This document shows, piece after piece, positions 28,377 through 35,971 of a stretch of DNA of 46,594 nucleotides. The notes beneath the pieces are model-generated. The model was not told the origin of the DNA. It saw nothing but the letters and a program-made list of their open reading frames with translations, and did not search any database. Both the position numbers and the translations under genes were made by a program. Numbering within the stretch: the stretch's first letter is position 1; each line of letters begins with the position of its first letter. Location of the stretch: the NCBI GenBank assembly GCA_943349045.1, contig CALQZC010000004.1, positions 1 through 46,594 on the forward strand, given 5' to 3'. Source of the DNA: Candidatus Peribacteria bacterium. Lineage in GTDB: Bacteria > Patescibacteriota > Gracilibacteria > UBA1369 > UBA12463.

Positions 28377-28400
28377 TTTGTACAATGTATCTTGTACAAA
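28377..28400. repeat. Inverted repeat TTTGTACAA-N6-TTGTACAAA
   Basis: Exact 9-bp arms, 6-bp gap; each arm contains the palindrome TTGTACAA. Confidence 0.85.
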
Positions 28401-28760
28401 ATACTCTGGCTTTGGTTAGTCGGACCCTTGCGTAGTTTGAGTTTTATGTGTGATGTGTGTTTTTTGTTGGTGAACTTTTTGTGTGTTGTTTTTGTAGCTG
28501 TGCACGTGCAGATGTTTTTGAAATAATTTTTAGATACGACAAACCGTTGTCTGAATTATTCCTTGCCTTTGATCTTGACTCCCCCTTCCCTGCCTCAATC
28601 CGTATTTTTATGAGGTAATTGTGGATTATTACCCTTGTTTTTTGGCTTATTTAAGCCATTAATTTAGAAATATCCCCTAGGACGCGTTGGAGCTCTAGAA
28701 ACGGGGTTTTAGTCGTCTGGGTTGTGAAACTGTAGGGGGAATTCCCTCGAATGTTCGGTT

Positions 28761-29339
28761 TTATTCATGATATTTAGCATATCTGCTTTTAAGCTCTAGA
28801 AAATGCTCTCTCGTGAGGCCTTGGATGGAAGGAAGTGTTTGAGGGTTGGCGTTTGCGATTGAGCAAAACTTTGGTCTTTTTTGTAAAAGTTCTTGGAATG
28901 CTAGAGATGTATCAAGAGGCCAGTTTTTCAAGTCTCGAATTTGCGTTGCCATTGTTTCTGGATAACCATGTTCTTTTCTCACACTATCTTCGATTTCTAA
29001 TTTTTTTGCCATCCATTCTGCTGGTGGTAAATAAATTCCAGGAGCGAGATTTGTTGTATCCCACTGAAGCGTGAAAAATAGAAAAACATGGAAGCTATTC
29101 GTGTAATGCGAAATAGTTTCGTCTTTCATATGCTCCCACCAGTCGAGCCCTGCTGTTGGCTGCGGCTTGAGTCCTTTTCTATCTATACATACGTCTAAAT
29201 CTTTTATCGAAGCATCCACTTGATGGATATCTACTGCGTCTAACATTCGTTCGACGGTACTGCCGATAACGATACCGGAAAAACCATTTTTCGTGGCTTG
29301 CGATTCAGCCTTATCTATCAGCTCTAAGAGTAGGCTCAT
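28761..29339 (-). CDS. Hypothetical protein, tentatively nucleotidyltransferase-fold
   Basis: 192 aa from the ATG at 29339; GIVIGSTVERML...DASIKDLDVCID resembles a G-S...D-x-D pattern; weak. Confidence 0.55.
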   Translation of the reverse strand: MSLLLELIDKAESQATKNGFSGIVIGSTVERMLDAVDIHQVDASIKDLDVCIDRKGLKPQPTAGLDWWEHMKDETISHYTNSFHVFLFFTLQWDTTNLAPGIYLPPAEWMAKKLEIEDSVRKEHGYPETMATQIRDLKNWPLDTSLAFQELLQKRPKFCSIANANPQTLPSIQGLTREHFLELKSRYAKYHE

Positions 29340-29346
29340 TTGAAAA

Positions 29347-29994
29347 TTACTTCTTGGAAATTGCTTCCAATGTATATGTTCGTACAAGTGTATATGGAGC
29401 ACGGAGAAGATCTTCAGGCCTGCCTTGTGTGCCTGATAATCCGGTACGCACAGTGACACTGCCTTGTTTGAACTCAACTCCGATCACGAATGAAGTTGGG
29501 CTTTTTATCTCTGCATCTTTCTTTCCAGTCAATAGTGCTTGAATCATTGGCTCCCTGACTACATTGGCACATCTGTCCCTGTCAAATGTTCTAAAATTTG
29601 TTGCTTCTTCAATGAGCTCCTTGAATGCTGAGGCTTGATCTGCTGTAAGTAGAAATATATCTGATGAGTAATCTGTTGGCGGATAGAGATAATCTATCTT
29701 GATGAGATGAGTAGCTTCACGGACTGGTCCTGCAAGTAGCGTTTCTTTATGCTTTTTAAAGCTGTATTCACTCATTGTTCCATCCATGGTTATTTTTGGA
29801 TCTAAAGAGAAAAGCTCGGATGGGAGCCTGGTGGCAATCGTTTGTATTTTTGTGATGCTCGCTTGAGCATTTACTGTTTTTTGCGTTTCCGCCTCTTCTC
29901 TTTCTGCTTGTTGTCCTGCTTCATGATCTCTTTGTTGTTCAGCGAGAGTACTTGCTGCTTCTTTTGCGGCTATGGTAAGATTTGCTGTGGTCAT
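29347..29994 (-). CDS. Hypothetical protein with Glu/Gln/Ala-rich N-terminal helix
   Basis: 215 aa; own promoter; directly upstream of 28761-29339. Confidence 0.65.
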   Translation of the reverse strand: MTTANLTIAAKEAASTLAEQQRDHEAGQQAEREEAETQKTVNAQASITKIQTIATRLPSELFSLDPKITMDGTMSEYSFKKHKETLLAGPVREATHLIKIDYLYPPTDYSSDIFLLTADQASAFKELIEEATNFRTFDRDRCANVVREPMIQALLTGKKDAEIKSPTSFVIGVEFKQGSVTVRTGLSGTQGRPEDLLRAPYTLVRTYTLEAISKK

Positions 29995-30021
29995 ATCTAC
30001 AAGTAAATGATTTAAGACCGA

Positions 30022-30049
30022 ATGATAGCGTATTCTTTAGGGTTGTCAA
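30022..30049 (-). promoter_or_regulatory. Promoter TTGACA-N16-TATCAT for the 29994->28761 gene pair
   Basis: Minus strand: -35 at 30044-30049, -10 at 30022-30027. Confidence 0.7.
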
Positions 30050-30052
30050 AAT

Positions 30053-32098
30053 TTAGTCGTTTACATACACCTGTTCTGTCCGCTCCAGCTGGGCTTTGAG
30101 CTTTGGGAAGGTTTTGAGGTAGGGGTCTTTTTCGATGAGGAGGGTGGCGTATTGGCGTGCTTTTGAGATGGTGTGAGCGTCGGTGAGACTGGCCATTTTG
30201 AGGTCGGGGATGCCGGATTGGCGGACGCCGTAGAGTTCGCCGGGGCCGCGCATGGTGAGGTCGATTTCGGCGAGGGCGAAGCCTGATTGGTGCTGGACCA
30301 TGGCTGCCAGACGTTTCGTGGAGGTTTGGGATTCTTTGTTCGTGAAGAGGAAGCAGAAGGATTGGTGTTCGCCGCGGCCGACACGGCCGCGAAACTGATG
30401 GAGCTGTGAAAGTCCGAATCGTTCCGCACCTTCGATGATCATGATGGTTGCATTTGGCACGTCGATACCGACTTCGATGACGGAGGTTGATACGAGGACG
30501 TTCGTGTTATTGGCGCTGAACTCTGCCATAATTGAGTCTTTTTCTTCTTGCTTGAGTTTGCCGTGGAGGTACTGGACACTGAGTTCTGGGAAGATATGTT
30601 TGGAAAGTTCTTCGTAGGTTTGCATCACGGAGCGCACTTCGAGCTCGTCGGATTCATCAATTAACGGACAGACGACGAAGACCTGTCTCCCCTGCTCTAC
30701 TTGTTGCCGAATCCAATTATAGGCGTCTTTACGCTTTTTTTCGGGGACGATGTGGGTTTCAATGGGTTTGCGGCCGGGAGGAAGTTCGTCGATGATGGAG
30801 AGGTCCTGATCGCCGTAAATAGTCATGGCCAGGGTACGAGGAATAGGTGTTGCAGAGAGGCTGAGGAGGTGCGGCGTGCCGTGAGACTTGAGCGTATCCC
30901 GCTGTTTGACGCCAAAACGGTGCTGTTCGTCGATGATCGCGAGACCGAGTTTTTTGAATCCAATACTTTCTTGAATGAGCGCATGCGTGCCGACGACGAG
31001 ATCGCAGGTTCCGGTTTTGAGCTGAATAATGATCTCTTCTTTTTGTTTGGCAGGTGTGGATCCGAGGACTTGTTGGATGTTGATGCCGTACTGTTGGAAA
31101 AATTTATAGAGCGTCTTGTAGTGCTGTTTCGCGAGAATTTCTGTCGGGGCCATGATGGCTACTTGATGCTTGTTTTTGATCATGGAGAGCGCGGCAAGAC
31201 CGGCGATTACGGTCTTTCCTGAGCCAACATCGCCCTGCACGAGTCGAGCCATCGGAATATCTTTTTCGAGGTCGTCGATGATTTCGGTGAGGGTTTTTTG
31301 CTGTGCCCCGGTGAGTTTGAATGGAAGTTTTTCGAGAAGTGTGGCGAGGTGTTTTTTGTCGATTTCGTTACGCTTAATTTTTGACGTCGCGTCGTGCTGC
31401 CAGAGCCATTTTTTATGAATGGCCTTGAGCTGAAGGAGGAAGAGCTCGTCGAATGAGAGTCGTTTTTTGGCTTCGTCGAGGTCCTCTACGCGTATTGGAA
31501 AATGAATCAGCTCGATCGCTTCTTTGAGCGGCATGAGTTTTTCTTTTTTGAGAATGTCTTCCGGAATGTAATCTTCAATGTATTTGAGGAACTCGGTGAG
31601 TACGGGTCGCATTTTTTCTCGAATCCACTTAGAGTTGAGGCCCTCGGTTTCGTGATAAATCGGCACGATGCGTCCGGTGTGGAGCTGCTCTTCGCGTTTG
31701 TGTTCGATCGTTGGACCCGCGAGCGAAAGTTTCCGCATGTTCAATTTTGGCTTCCCCGTCACGAATACGTGCATGCCGGACTTGTACATGTGTGTGATGA
31801 ACTTCTGATTGAACCAGACGAGTTCGATGCTAGTTGAGTCATCAGTGAGCAGTGCCTTTGTGAATTGACGATTGTTTGGGAGTCTTTTTGTGAAAAAATT
31901 TGAGAGAATTCCGGAGAATGTTTGTGGCTCCCCTTCTTTGGCATCGCTAATCGGTGTGATTCCAGACGCGTCCGTATAGCTGCGCGGAAAGTAATAGATA
32001 AAATCCTCCACGGTTTTTACGCCTACACTCTGGAGCAGTTCCAAGTGCTTGGCGTTCGTCGAGAGAACCGTTTTGAGAAGGGTGGAGAGCGGTGGCAT
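30053..32098 (-). CDS. recG: ATP-dependent DNA helicase RecG
   Basis: 681 aa; RLVQGDVGSGKTVIAGLAAL, IDEQHRFGVKQR, SATPIPRTLAMTIYGDQDLSIIDELPPGRKPI, QFRGRVGRGEHQSFC. Confidence 0.98.
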   Translation of the reverse strand: MPPLSTLLKTVLSTNAKHLELLQSVGVKTVEDFIYYFPRSYTDASGITPISDAKEGEPQTFSGILSNFFTKRLPNNRQFTKALLTDDSTSIELVWFNQKFITHMYKSGMHVFVTGKPKLNMRKLSLAGPTIEHKREEQLHTGRIVPIYHETEGLNSKWIREKMRPVLTEFLKYIEDYIPEDILKKEKLMPLKEAIELIHFPIRVEDLDEAKKRLSFDELFLLQLKAIHKKWLWQHDATSKIKRNEIDKKHLATLLEKLPFKLTGAQQKTLTEIIDDLEKDIPMARLVQGDVGSGKTVIAGLAALSMIKNKHQVAIMAPTEILAKQHYKTLYKFFQQYGINIQQVLGSTPAKQKEEIIIQLKTGTCDLVVGTHALIQESIGFKKLGLAIIDEQHRFGVKQRDTLKSHGTPHLLSLSATPIPRTLAMTIYGDQDLSIIDELPPGRKPIETHIVPEKKRKDAYNWIRQQVEQGRQVFVVCPLIDESDELEVRSVMQTYEELSKHIFPELSVQYLHGKLKQEEKDSIMAEFSANNTNVLVSTSVIEVGIDVPNATIMIIEGAERFGLSQLHQFRGRVGRGEHQSFCFLFTNKESQTSTKRLAAMVQHQSGFALAEIDLTMRGPGELYGVRQSGIPDLKMASLTDAHTISKARQYATLLIEKDPYLKTFPKLKAQLERTEQVYVND

Positions 32099-32133
32099 GG
32101 CTCTAGTATATCATAGGAATTTGAAGCTAAGGA

Positions 32134-32162
32134 TTGACTTGAATTTTACCGTTTGCTATAAT
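32134..32162 (+). promoter_or_regulatory. Near-consensus promoter TTGACT-N17-TATAAT driving the candidate sRNA
   Basis: TTGACT 32134-32139, 17-bp spacer, TATAAT 32157-32162; no downstream + strand CDS. Confidence 0.8.
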
Positions 32163-32168
32163 GGTCTT

Positions 32169-32228
32169 GTTCACTAGGGGGAAACGATGTTATGACTGCG
32201 TGTCATAATGCTACGCCCCCCATTTTTT
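32169..32228 (+). ncRNA. Candidate small RNA (~60 nt): GGGGG / TTATGAC hairpin / CCCCC, then a T-run
   Basis: Begins ~7 nt after the -10; nested stem GGGGG(32177-32181)...TTATGAC-TGCGT-GTCATAA...CCCCCC(32216-32221), A, TTTTTT(32223-32228). Confidence 0.65.
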
Positions 32229-32751
32229 ATGCATTTCTTTCGATTTTGTCCCGATCTCTTACTAAGAATATTTTGTACGCTTGAAATTTTTTTAGTAGAG
32301 AAGATTCAGATTTTCTGTTCGGAATAATAATTTTTAACAATTTTTCTTTTGTTGCCAAATACTCATGTAAGCAGTAGAAATCTCCATCTCCAGAAACTAT
32401 GACTGCTTTATCGAAATTTACAAATTCTATCGCAGCTGAGTGAAGTACAAGTTCTGCGTCTACATTTCCCTTTGGCTTACCGTAACAATCCCTGATTGTT
32501 GGCTTGAAAATAATTTTATATCCTATCTCTCTAAGTTTTTCGTAAAATTTTTCGTTTTCATGAATGTAGCCTATGAACATAAACGCCTTCTGCACCCTGA
32601 ATTTATCACGAAGATATTGTCGGAATTTTTTAAGATCAAGCTTCCAGCCTTTGTATATCATTTTTCCGTTTCTATATACGTCCTTGCTCGTTCCAAGGTT
32701 TAAATTTTGTGCGTCAATAAATGCGAAGTTGTTTGTTCTGTGATTATTCAT
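32227..32751 (-). CDS. NYN/PIN-like (DUF88/LabA-type) domain protein, putative ribonuclease
   Basis: 174 aa; NFAFIDAQNLNLG, KGNVDAELVLHSAAIEF, AVIVSGDGDFYCLHEYL. Confidence 0.85.
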   Translation of the reverse strand: MNNHRTNNFAFIDAQNLNLGTSKDVYRNGKMIYKGWKLDLKKFRQYLRDKFRVQKAFMFIGYIHENEKFYEKLREIGYKIIFKPTIRDCYGKPKGNVDAELVLHSAAIEFVNFDKAVIVSGDGDFYCLHEYLATKEKLLKIIIPNRKSESSLLKKFQAYKIFLVRDRDKIERNA

Positions 32752-32900
32752 ACCTATATGTTACCGTTTTTTTAGGCTAACATATGCTGAAAATCTGATC
32801 AAGCGCTGTGCAGTTTTTTCATCTTTTTGTTAGAAATTTGTAATATGCAACCCTATTATTTATTGCTCAATAATCTTGTGATTCAATACAAGTTTTCGTC

Positions 32901-33053
32901 TTAGTGTTTGACCGGTTTCTTGAGCTTATTCGCCTTCTTTAAGTCGCTTTTTACTGCTTTTTTCTCGGACCAAATTTCGGTTTTGTATTCCTTGAGTCGT
33001 GACTTTTTGTCCGCTTCGATTTGGAGTTGTTTTGGGGATTTCTTGCTGACCAT
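32901..33053 (-). CDS. Very basic small hypothetical protein (50 aa)
   Basis: MVSKKSPKQLQIEADKKSRLKEYKTEIWSEKKAVKSDLKKANKLKKPVKH; start moved to 33053; TATAAT upstream on the minus strand. Confidence 0.5.
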   Translation of the reverse strand: MVSKKSPKQLQIEADKKSRLKEYKTEIWSEKKAVKSDLKKANKLKKPVKH

Positions 33054-33090
33054 AGTGAGGATGGTTAATAATTGTAGGATTATAGGTATA

Positions 33091-33825
33091 TTATTCTTCA
33101 AGCTCATCTGGACAACGACTTCTTCCCAGCATATTACCTGGTGAATAATAATATATACGTTGAATATTTCTTGGCGCTAAGCTTGTTGTAATTTTGTATG
33201 TGCACACAAGTGCACCTGAGCTATATTTTCCAAGATCTCCATAGTCATCAACTATAAAGGTTTCACCTGGATTTACCTTTTTTTCTGAAATTAGAGCATT
33301 TTTCTTAGGCGCTGTTTGTGTTTTTTCTTTTTGCGCTGGTTTTACTTCCACCTTCTCTTGCGTTGCAGATGTATCTTGAATTGTATTCGCCTCTTTTTGG
33401 ATTGTAGTTGCTTGTATTTTTCCATTTATAAGAATTGATGATAATAGCATTAAAAGGCTACTTATGAAGAGTGTGAATAACACTTCGACCCAATAATCAT
33501 TTTTTATTTCTTTTTTCGGAAGTGGCTTTGTTAAATCTAGATCGGCCACCTTCTTCATTTTTTCTATTAGTTTTTTTATGTCATTTCTCGTTATATAGAT
33601 ATATCTTCCCAGGCTAGTTATGGCTACAATTGTAGATAGTATTGCTGCAGCTACAAAATATATTGATGAATTTTTATCTAGTGCTGCAGCTATTCCTAAT
33701 AATGCCGCAGATTGTCCGCTAATAAATGTTAGAGTTTTGATTCTGTCTTGAATTGAATTTACTGCTAGGCTTGCAGTATTTTGCAAGATTTCCATTCTCA
33801 TTTCTCTTTCTTCGATTGGATTCAT
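33091..33825 (-). CDS. Hypothetical membrane protein (about 3 TM, extracytoplasmic C-terminal domain)
   Basis: 244 aa; hydrophobic segments followed by a K/T/Q-rich linker and a Cys-containing C-terminus. Confidence 0.7.
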   Translation of the reverse strand: MNPIEEREMRMEILQNTASLAVNSIQDRIKTLTFISGQSAALLGIAAALDKNSSIYFVAAAILSTIVAITSLGRYIYITRNDIKKLIEKMKKVADLDLTKPLPKKEIKNDYWVEVLFTLFISSLLMLLSSILINGKIQATTIQKEANTIQDTSATQEKVEVKPAQKEKTQTAPKKNALISEKKVNPGETFIVDDYGDLGKYSSGALVCTYKITTSLAPRNIQRIYYYSPGNMLGRSRCPDELEE

Positions 33826-33830
33826 GCCAA

Positions 33831-35012
33831 TTATTTTAATTTATAGAATTGTCTTTTTCCTACTTGCAAAATGGATTCCCCGCTTAATTTTATTACTTCA
33901 TTGATGTTTTCAATTTTTATTCCGTTATATTTAACTCCACCTCCTTCGATAAGTCTTCGACCTTCAGATTTTGATTTAACTGCATTTGCTACCATTAATA
34001 TATCTATAATATTACCTTCAATCGAGATAACAGTGGCGTTTACTGGAGTTTCTTTTTTTTGAAAGACTGTAATAAAGTATTCTTCGGCTTCTTGTGCGGC
34101 CTGCGTGCTGTGATAGATCTTCACGATCTCGCGGGCGAGACGCATCTTCAGGTTGCGTGGATTTTCGCCGCCGAGAAGTTGGCGGTTGATCTCGTTGATG
34201 TCTTCGAGCGGAACATTTGTGGTGAGTTCAAAATAACGAACAATCAAGTTATCCGGAATCGACATGGTTTTTCCATACATATCCTTTGGATCTTCCGTGA
34301 TGCCGATGTAGTTTCCCGTGGTCTTACCCATCTTCTTCACGCCGTCGGTACCTTCGAGAATTGGCACGGTGATCACGGACTGTGGTGTCTGGCCGTAGGC
34401 GCGTTGGATTTCGCGGCCTGCTAAGAGATTAAATGTCTGGTCGGTTCCGCCGAGTTCGACGTCGGCGTTGATGGCGACGGAGTCGTAGCCCTGCATAAGC
34501 GGGTACATGAACTCGTGGACGTAGATTGGGGCTTGGGCCTTGAGTCGGTCCTGAAACATGTCGCGTTCCATCATCTGCTGGACGGTGAACACTGAGGCGA
34601 GTCGTGTGACGTCGGAGAACGTGAGTTTTCCGAGCCAGTCGGCGTTCCAGACGACTTCGATATGGTCGATGTCGAGGACTTTGCTCGCCTGCTTGATGTA
34701 GTGCTTGGCGTTGTCTTCAAGTTCTTGTTGGGTTTTGAGAGGACGGGCTTCGGCTTTCCCTGATGGGTCTCCGATCTGTCCGGTGAAGTTTCCGAAGAGG
34801 AGCACGGCGGTATGGCCGGCGTCCTGGAACTGTCGCATTTTTCGAAGGGGCACCATGTGTCCGAGGTGAAGGTCGGCTCCGGTTGGATCGATGCCAAGTT
34901 TGACCCGGAGTTTTTTGCCGGATTTGAGCTTTTCTTCGAGCTCTTTTCGGACGATGACGTCGGCGACGCCTTTCTCGAGAATAGTCTGGATGTCTGATCT
35001 CATGGGAAACAT
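33831..35012 (-). CDS. tyrS: Tyrosyl-tRNA synthetase
   Basis: LGIDPTGADLHLGHMVPLRKMRQFQDAGH, ELGGTDQTFNLLAGRE, KMGKTTGNYI, C-terminal S4-like domain; start may be 35012 or 35003. Confidence 0.97.
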   Translation of the reverse strand: MFPMRSDIQTILEKGVADVIVRKELEEKLKSGKKLRVKLGIDPTGADLHLGHMVPLRKMRQFQDAGHTAVLLFGNFTGQIGDPSGKAEARPLKTQQELEDNAKHYIKQASKVLDIDHIEVVWNADWLGKLTFSDVTRLASVFTVQQMMERDMFQDRLKAQAPIYVHEFMYPLMQGYDSVAINADVELGGTDQTFNLLAGREIQRAYGQTPQSVITVPILEGTDGVKKMGKTTGNYIGITEDPKDMYGKTMSIPDNLIVRYFELTTNVPLEDINEINRQLLGGENPRNLKMRLAREIVKIYHSTQAAQEAEEYFITVFQKKETPVNATVISIEGNIIDILMVANAVKSKSEGRRLIEGGGVKYNGIKIENINEVIKLSGESILQVGKRQFYKLK

Positions 35013-35029
35013 TGATAGTCTTTGAGGAT

Positions 35030-35058
35030 ATTCTACTTGGCTTTGAAACGAGTGACAA
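35030..35058 (-). promoter_or_regulatory. tyrS promoter TTGTCA-N17-TAGAAT
   Basis: Minus strand: -35 at 35053-35058, -10 at 35030-35035. Confidence 0.65.
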
Positions 35059-35125
35059 GTAGCTTTGATGATGGGTGTGCTGGGTGGTGTCGGAGATTTC
35101 TGACGGCACTTTTACCATAAAAATG

Positions 35126-35154
35126 TTGACGATAAGCCACGAGAGGCAGATACT
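35126..35154 (+). promoter_or_regulatory. Promoter TTGACG-N17-GATACT for the TrmB-like gene
   Basis: Lies inside the over-extended ORF 35075-, supporting the ATG at 35174 as the true start. Confidence 0.6.
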
Positions 35155-35173
35155 CGGTTCTTCCCTACATTCT

Positions 35174-35953
35174 ATGTTACAACAGTCGTTAGCTCGGCTC
35201 GGCCTCAAGGATAAAGAAGTTACCGTCTTCTCTACCCTGCTGGAGCTGGGTCCACAGTCGGCTGGTGTAGTGGCTCGGTTCACTGGACTTACTCGTGGTA
35301 CGACGTATCTCATTCTCGATACTCTCGTGACCCAAGGGCTTGTTTCCCGTATTGAAAAGAGCGGCGTACTCTCATATGCGGCGATGACCCCTGAAGATCT
35401 TTTGAAAATGGTGCGTGCTAAAAAGCGTGAACTTGATTATCAAGAACAAGAAATCGAGAATATATTGCCCCATCTGAATATGATGATGAAGAAGCATATG
35501 GTTCGGCCAAAAGTCAGATACTTTGAGGGCGAGGATGGCGTGAAGGCGGTGATGAATGAGACGTTGACTTCGAAAGAGACGATCCTCTCATATGCCAATA
35601 TGGATGCCTGGAAAAACTCGTCGCATCTTCATGATTTCATTCGTGGATACTGCTATCGTCGATCATTTGAGGCAAAGATTCCGCTGAAGTGTCTCATGTA
35701 TGATACTCCTACGGCGAGAGAGCACTTTTCGACCGGGCACGCGAACTTTGAAATAAATTTCATTCCAAAGGAGGTCGTGTTTGAGTCGAGTATTATTAAT
35801 ATTTTTGATGACAAAATTGTCATGGTTTCACTTGAGGCCGGGAATCTGTGCGGAATTATCATCGAGAGTCAGGAAATAGCCTCTACCCAGAAGGCTATTT
35901 TTGAGCTTGCTTGGCGGGGTTGTGACCCTAAGTGTCTGGCTATTAACCGCTAG
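35174..35953 (+). CDS. TrmB-like winged-helix transcriptional regulator
   Basis: MLQQSLARLGLKDKEVTVFSTLLELGPQSAGVVARFTGLTRGTTYLILDTLVTQGLV...; C-terminal sensor-like domain. Confidence 0.8.
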   Translation: MLQQSLARLGLKDKEVTVFSTLLELGPQSAGVVARFTGLTRGTTYLILDTLVTQGLVSRIEKSGVLSYAAMTPEDLLKMVRAKKRELDYQEQEIENILPHLNMMMKKHMVRPKVRYFEGEDGVKAVMNETLTSKETILSYANMDAWKNSSHLHDFIRGYCYRRSFEAKIPLKCLMYDTPTAREHFSTGHANFEINFIPKEVVFESSIINIFDDKIVMVSLEAGNLCGIIIESQEIASTQKAIFELAWRGCDPKCLAINR

Positions 35954-35971
35954 GTCTGGTAGAGTGCCGGT

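Noticed and set aside
28701-28745. CRISPR-repeat-like GTTTTAGTCGTCTGGGTTGTGAAACTG
   Set aside because: Single copy, no second repeat at spacer distance, no cas genes in the window.
28317-28760. Known housekeeping RNAs (tmRNA, RNase P, SRP, 6S) in the large gap
   Set aside because: None of the diagnostic conserved segments was visible by eye on either strand; left as an unassigned structured region.
32192-32284. 30-aa ORF MTACHNATPPIFYAFLSILSRSLTKNILYA overlapping the sRNA
   Set aside because: It would require reading through the predicted terminator hairpin and T-run and runs antisense to the NYN gene; kept only as an alternative in the sRNA finding.
35075-35173. Upstream start for the TrmB-like regulator
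   Set aside because: A TTGACG-N17-GATACT promoter lies inside this extension, and the winged-helix homology begins at MLQQSLARLG (35174).
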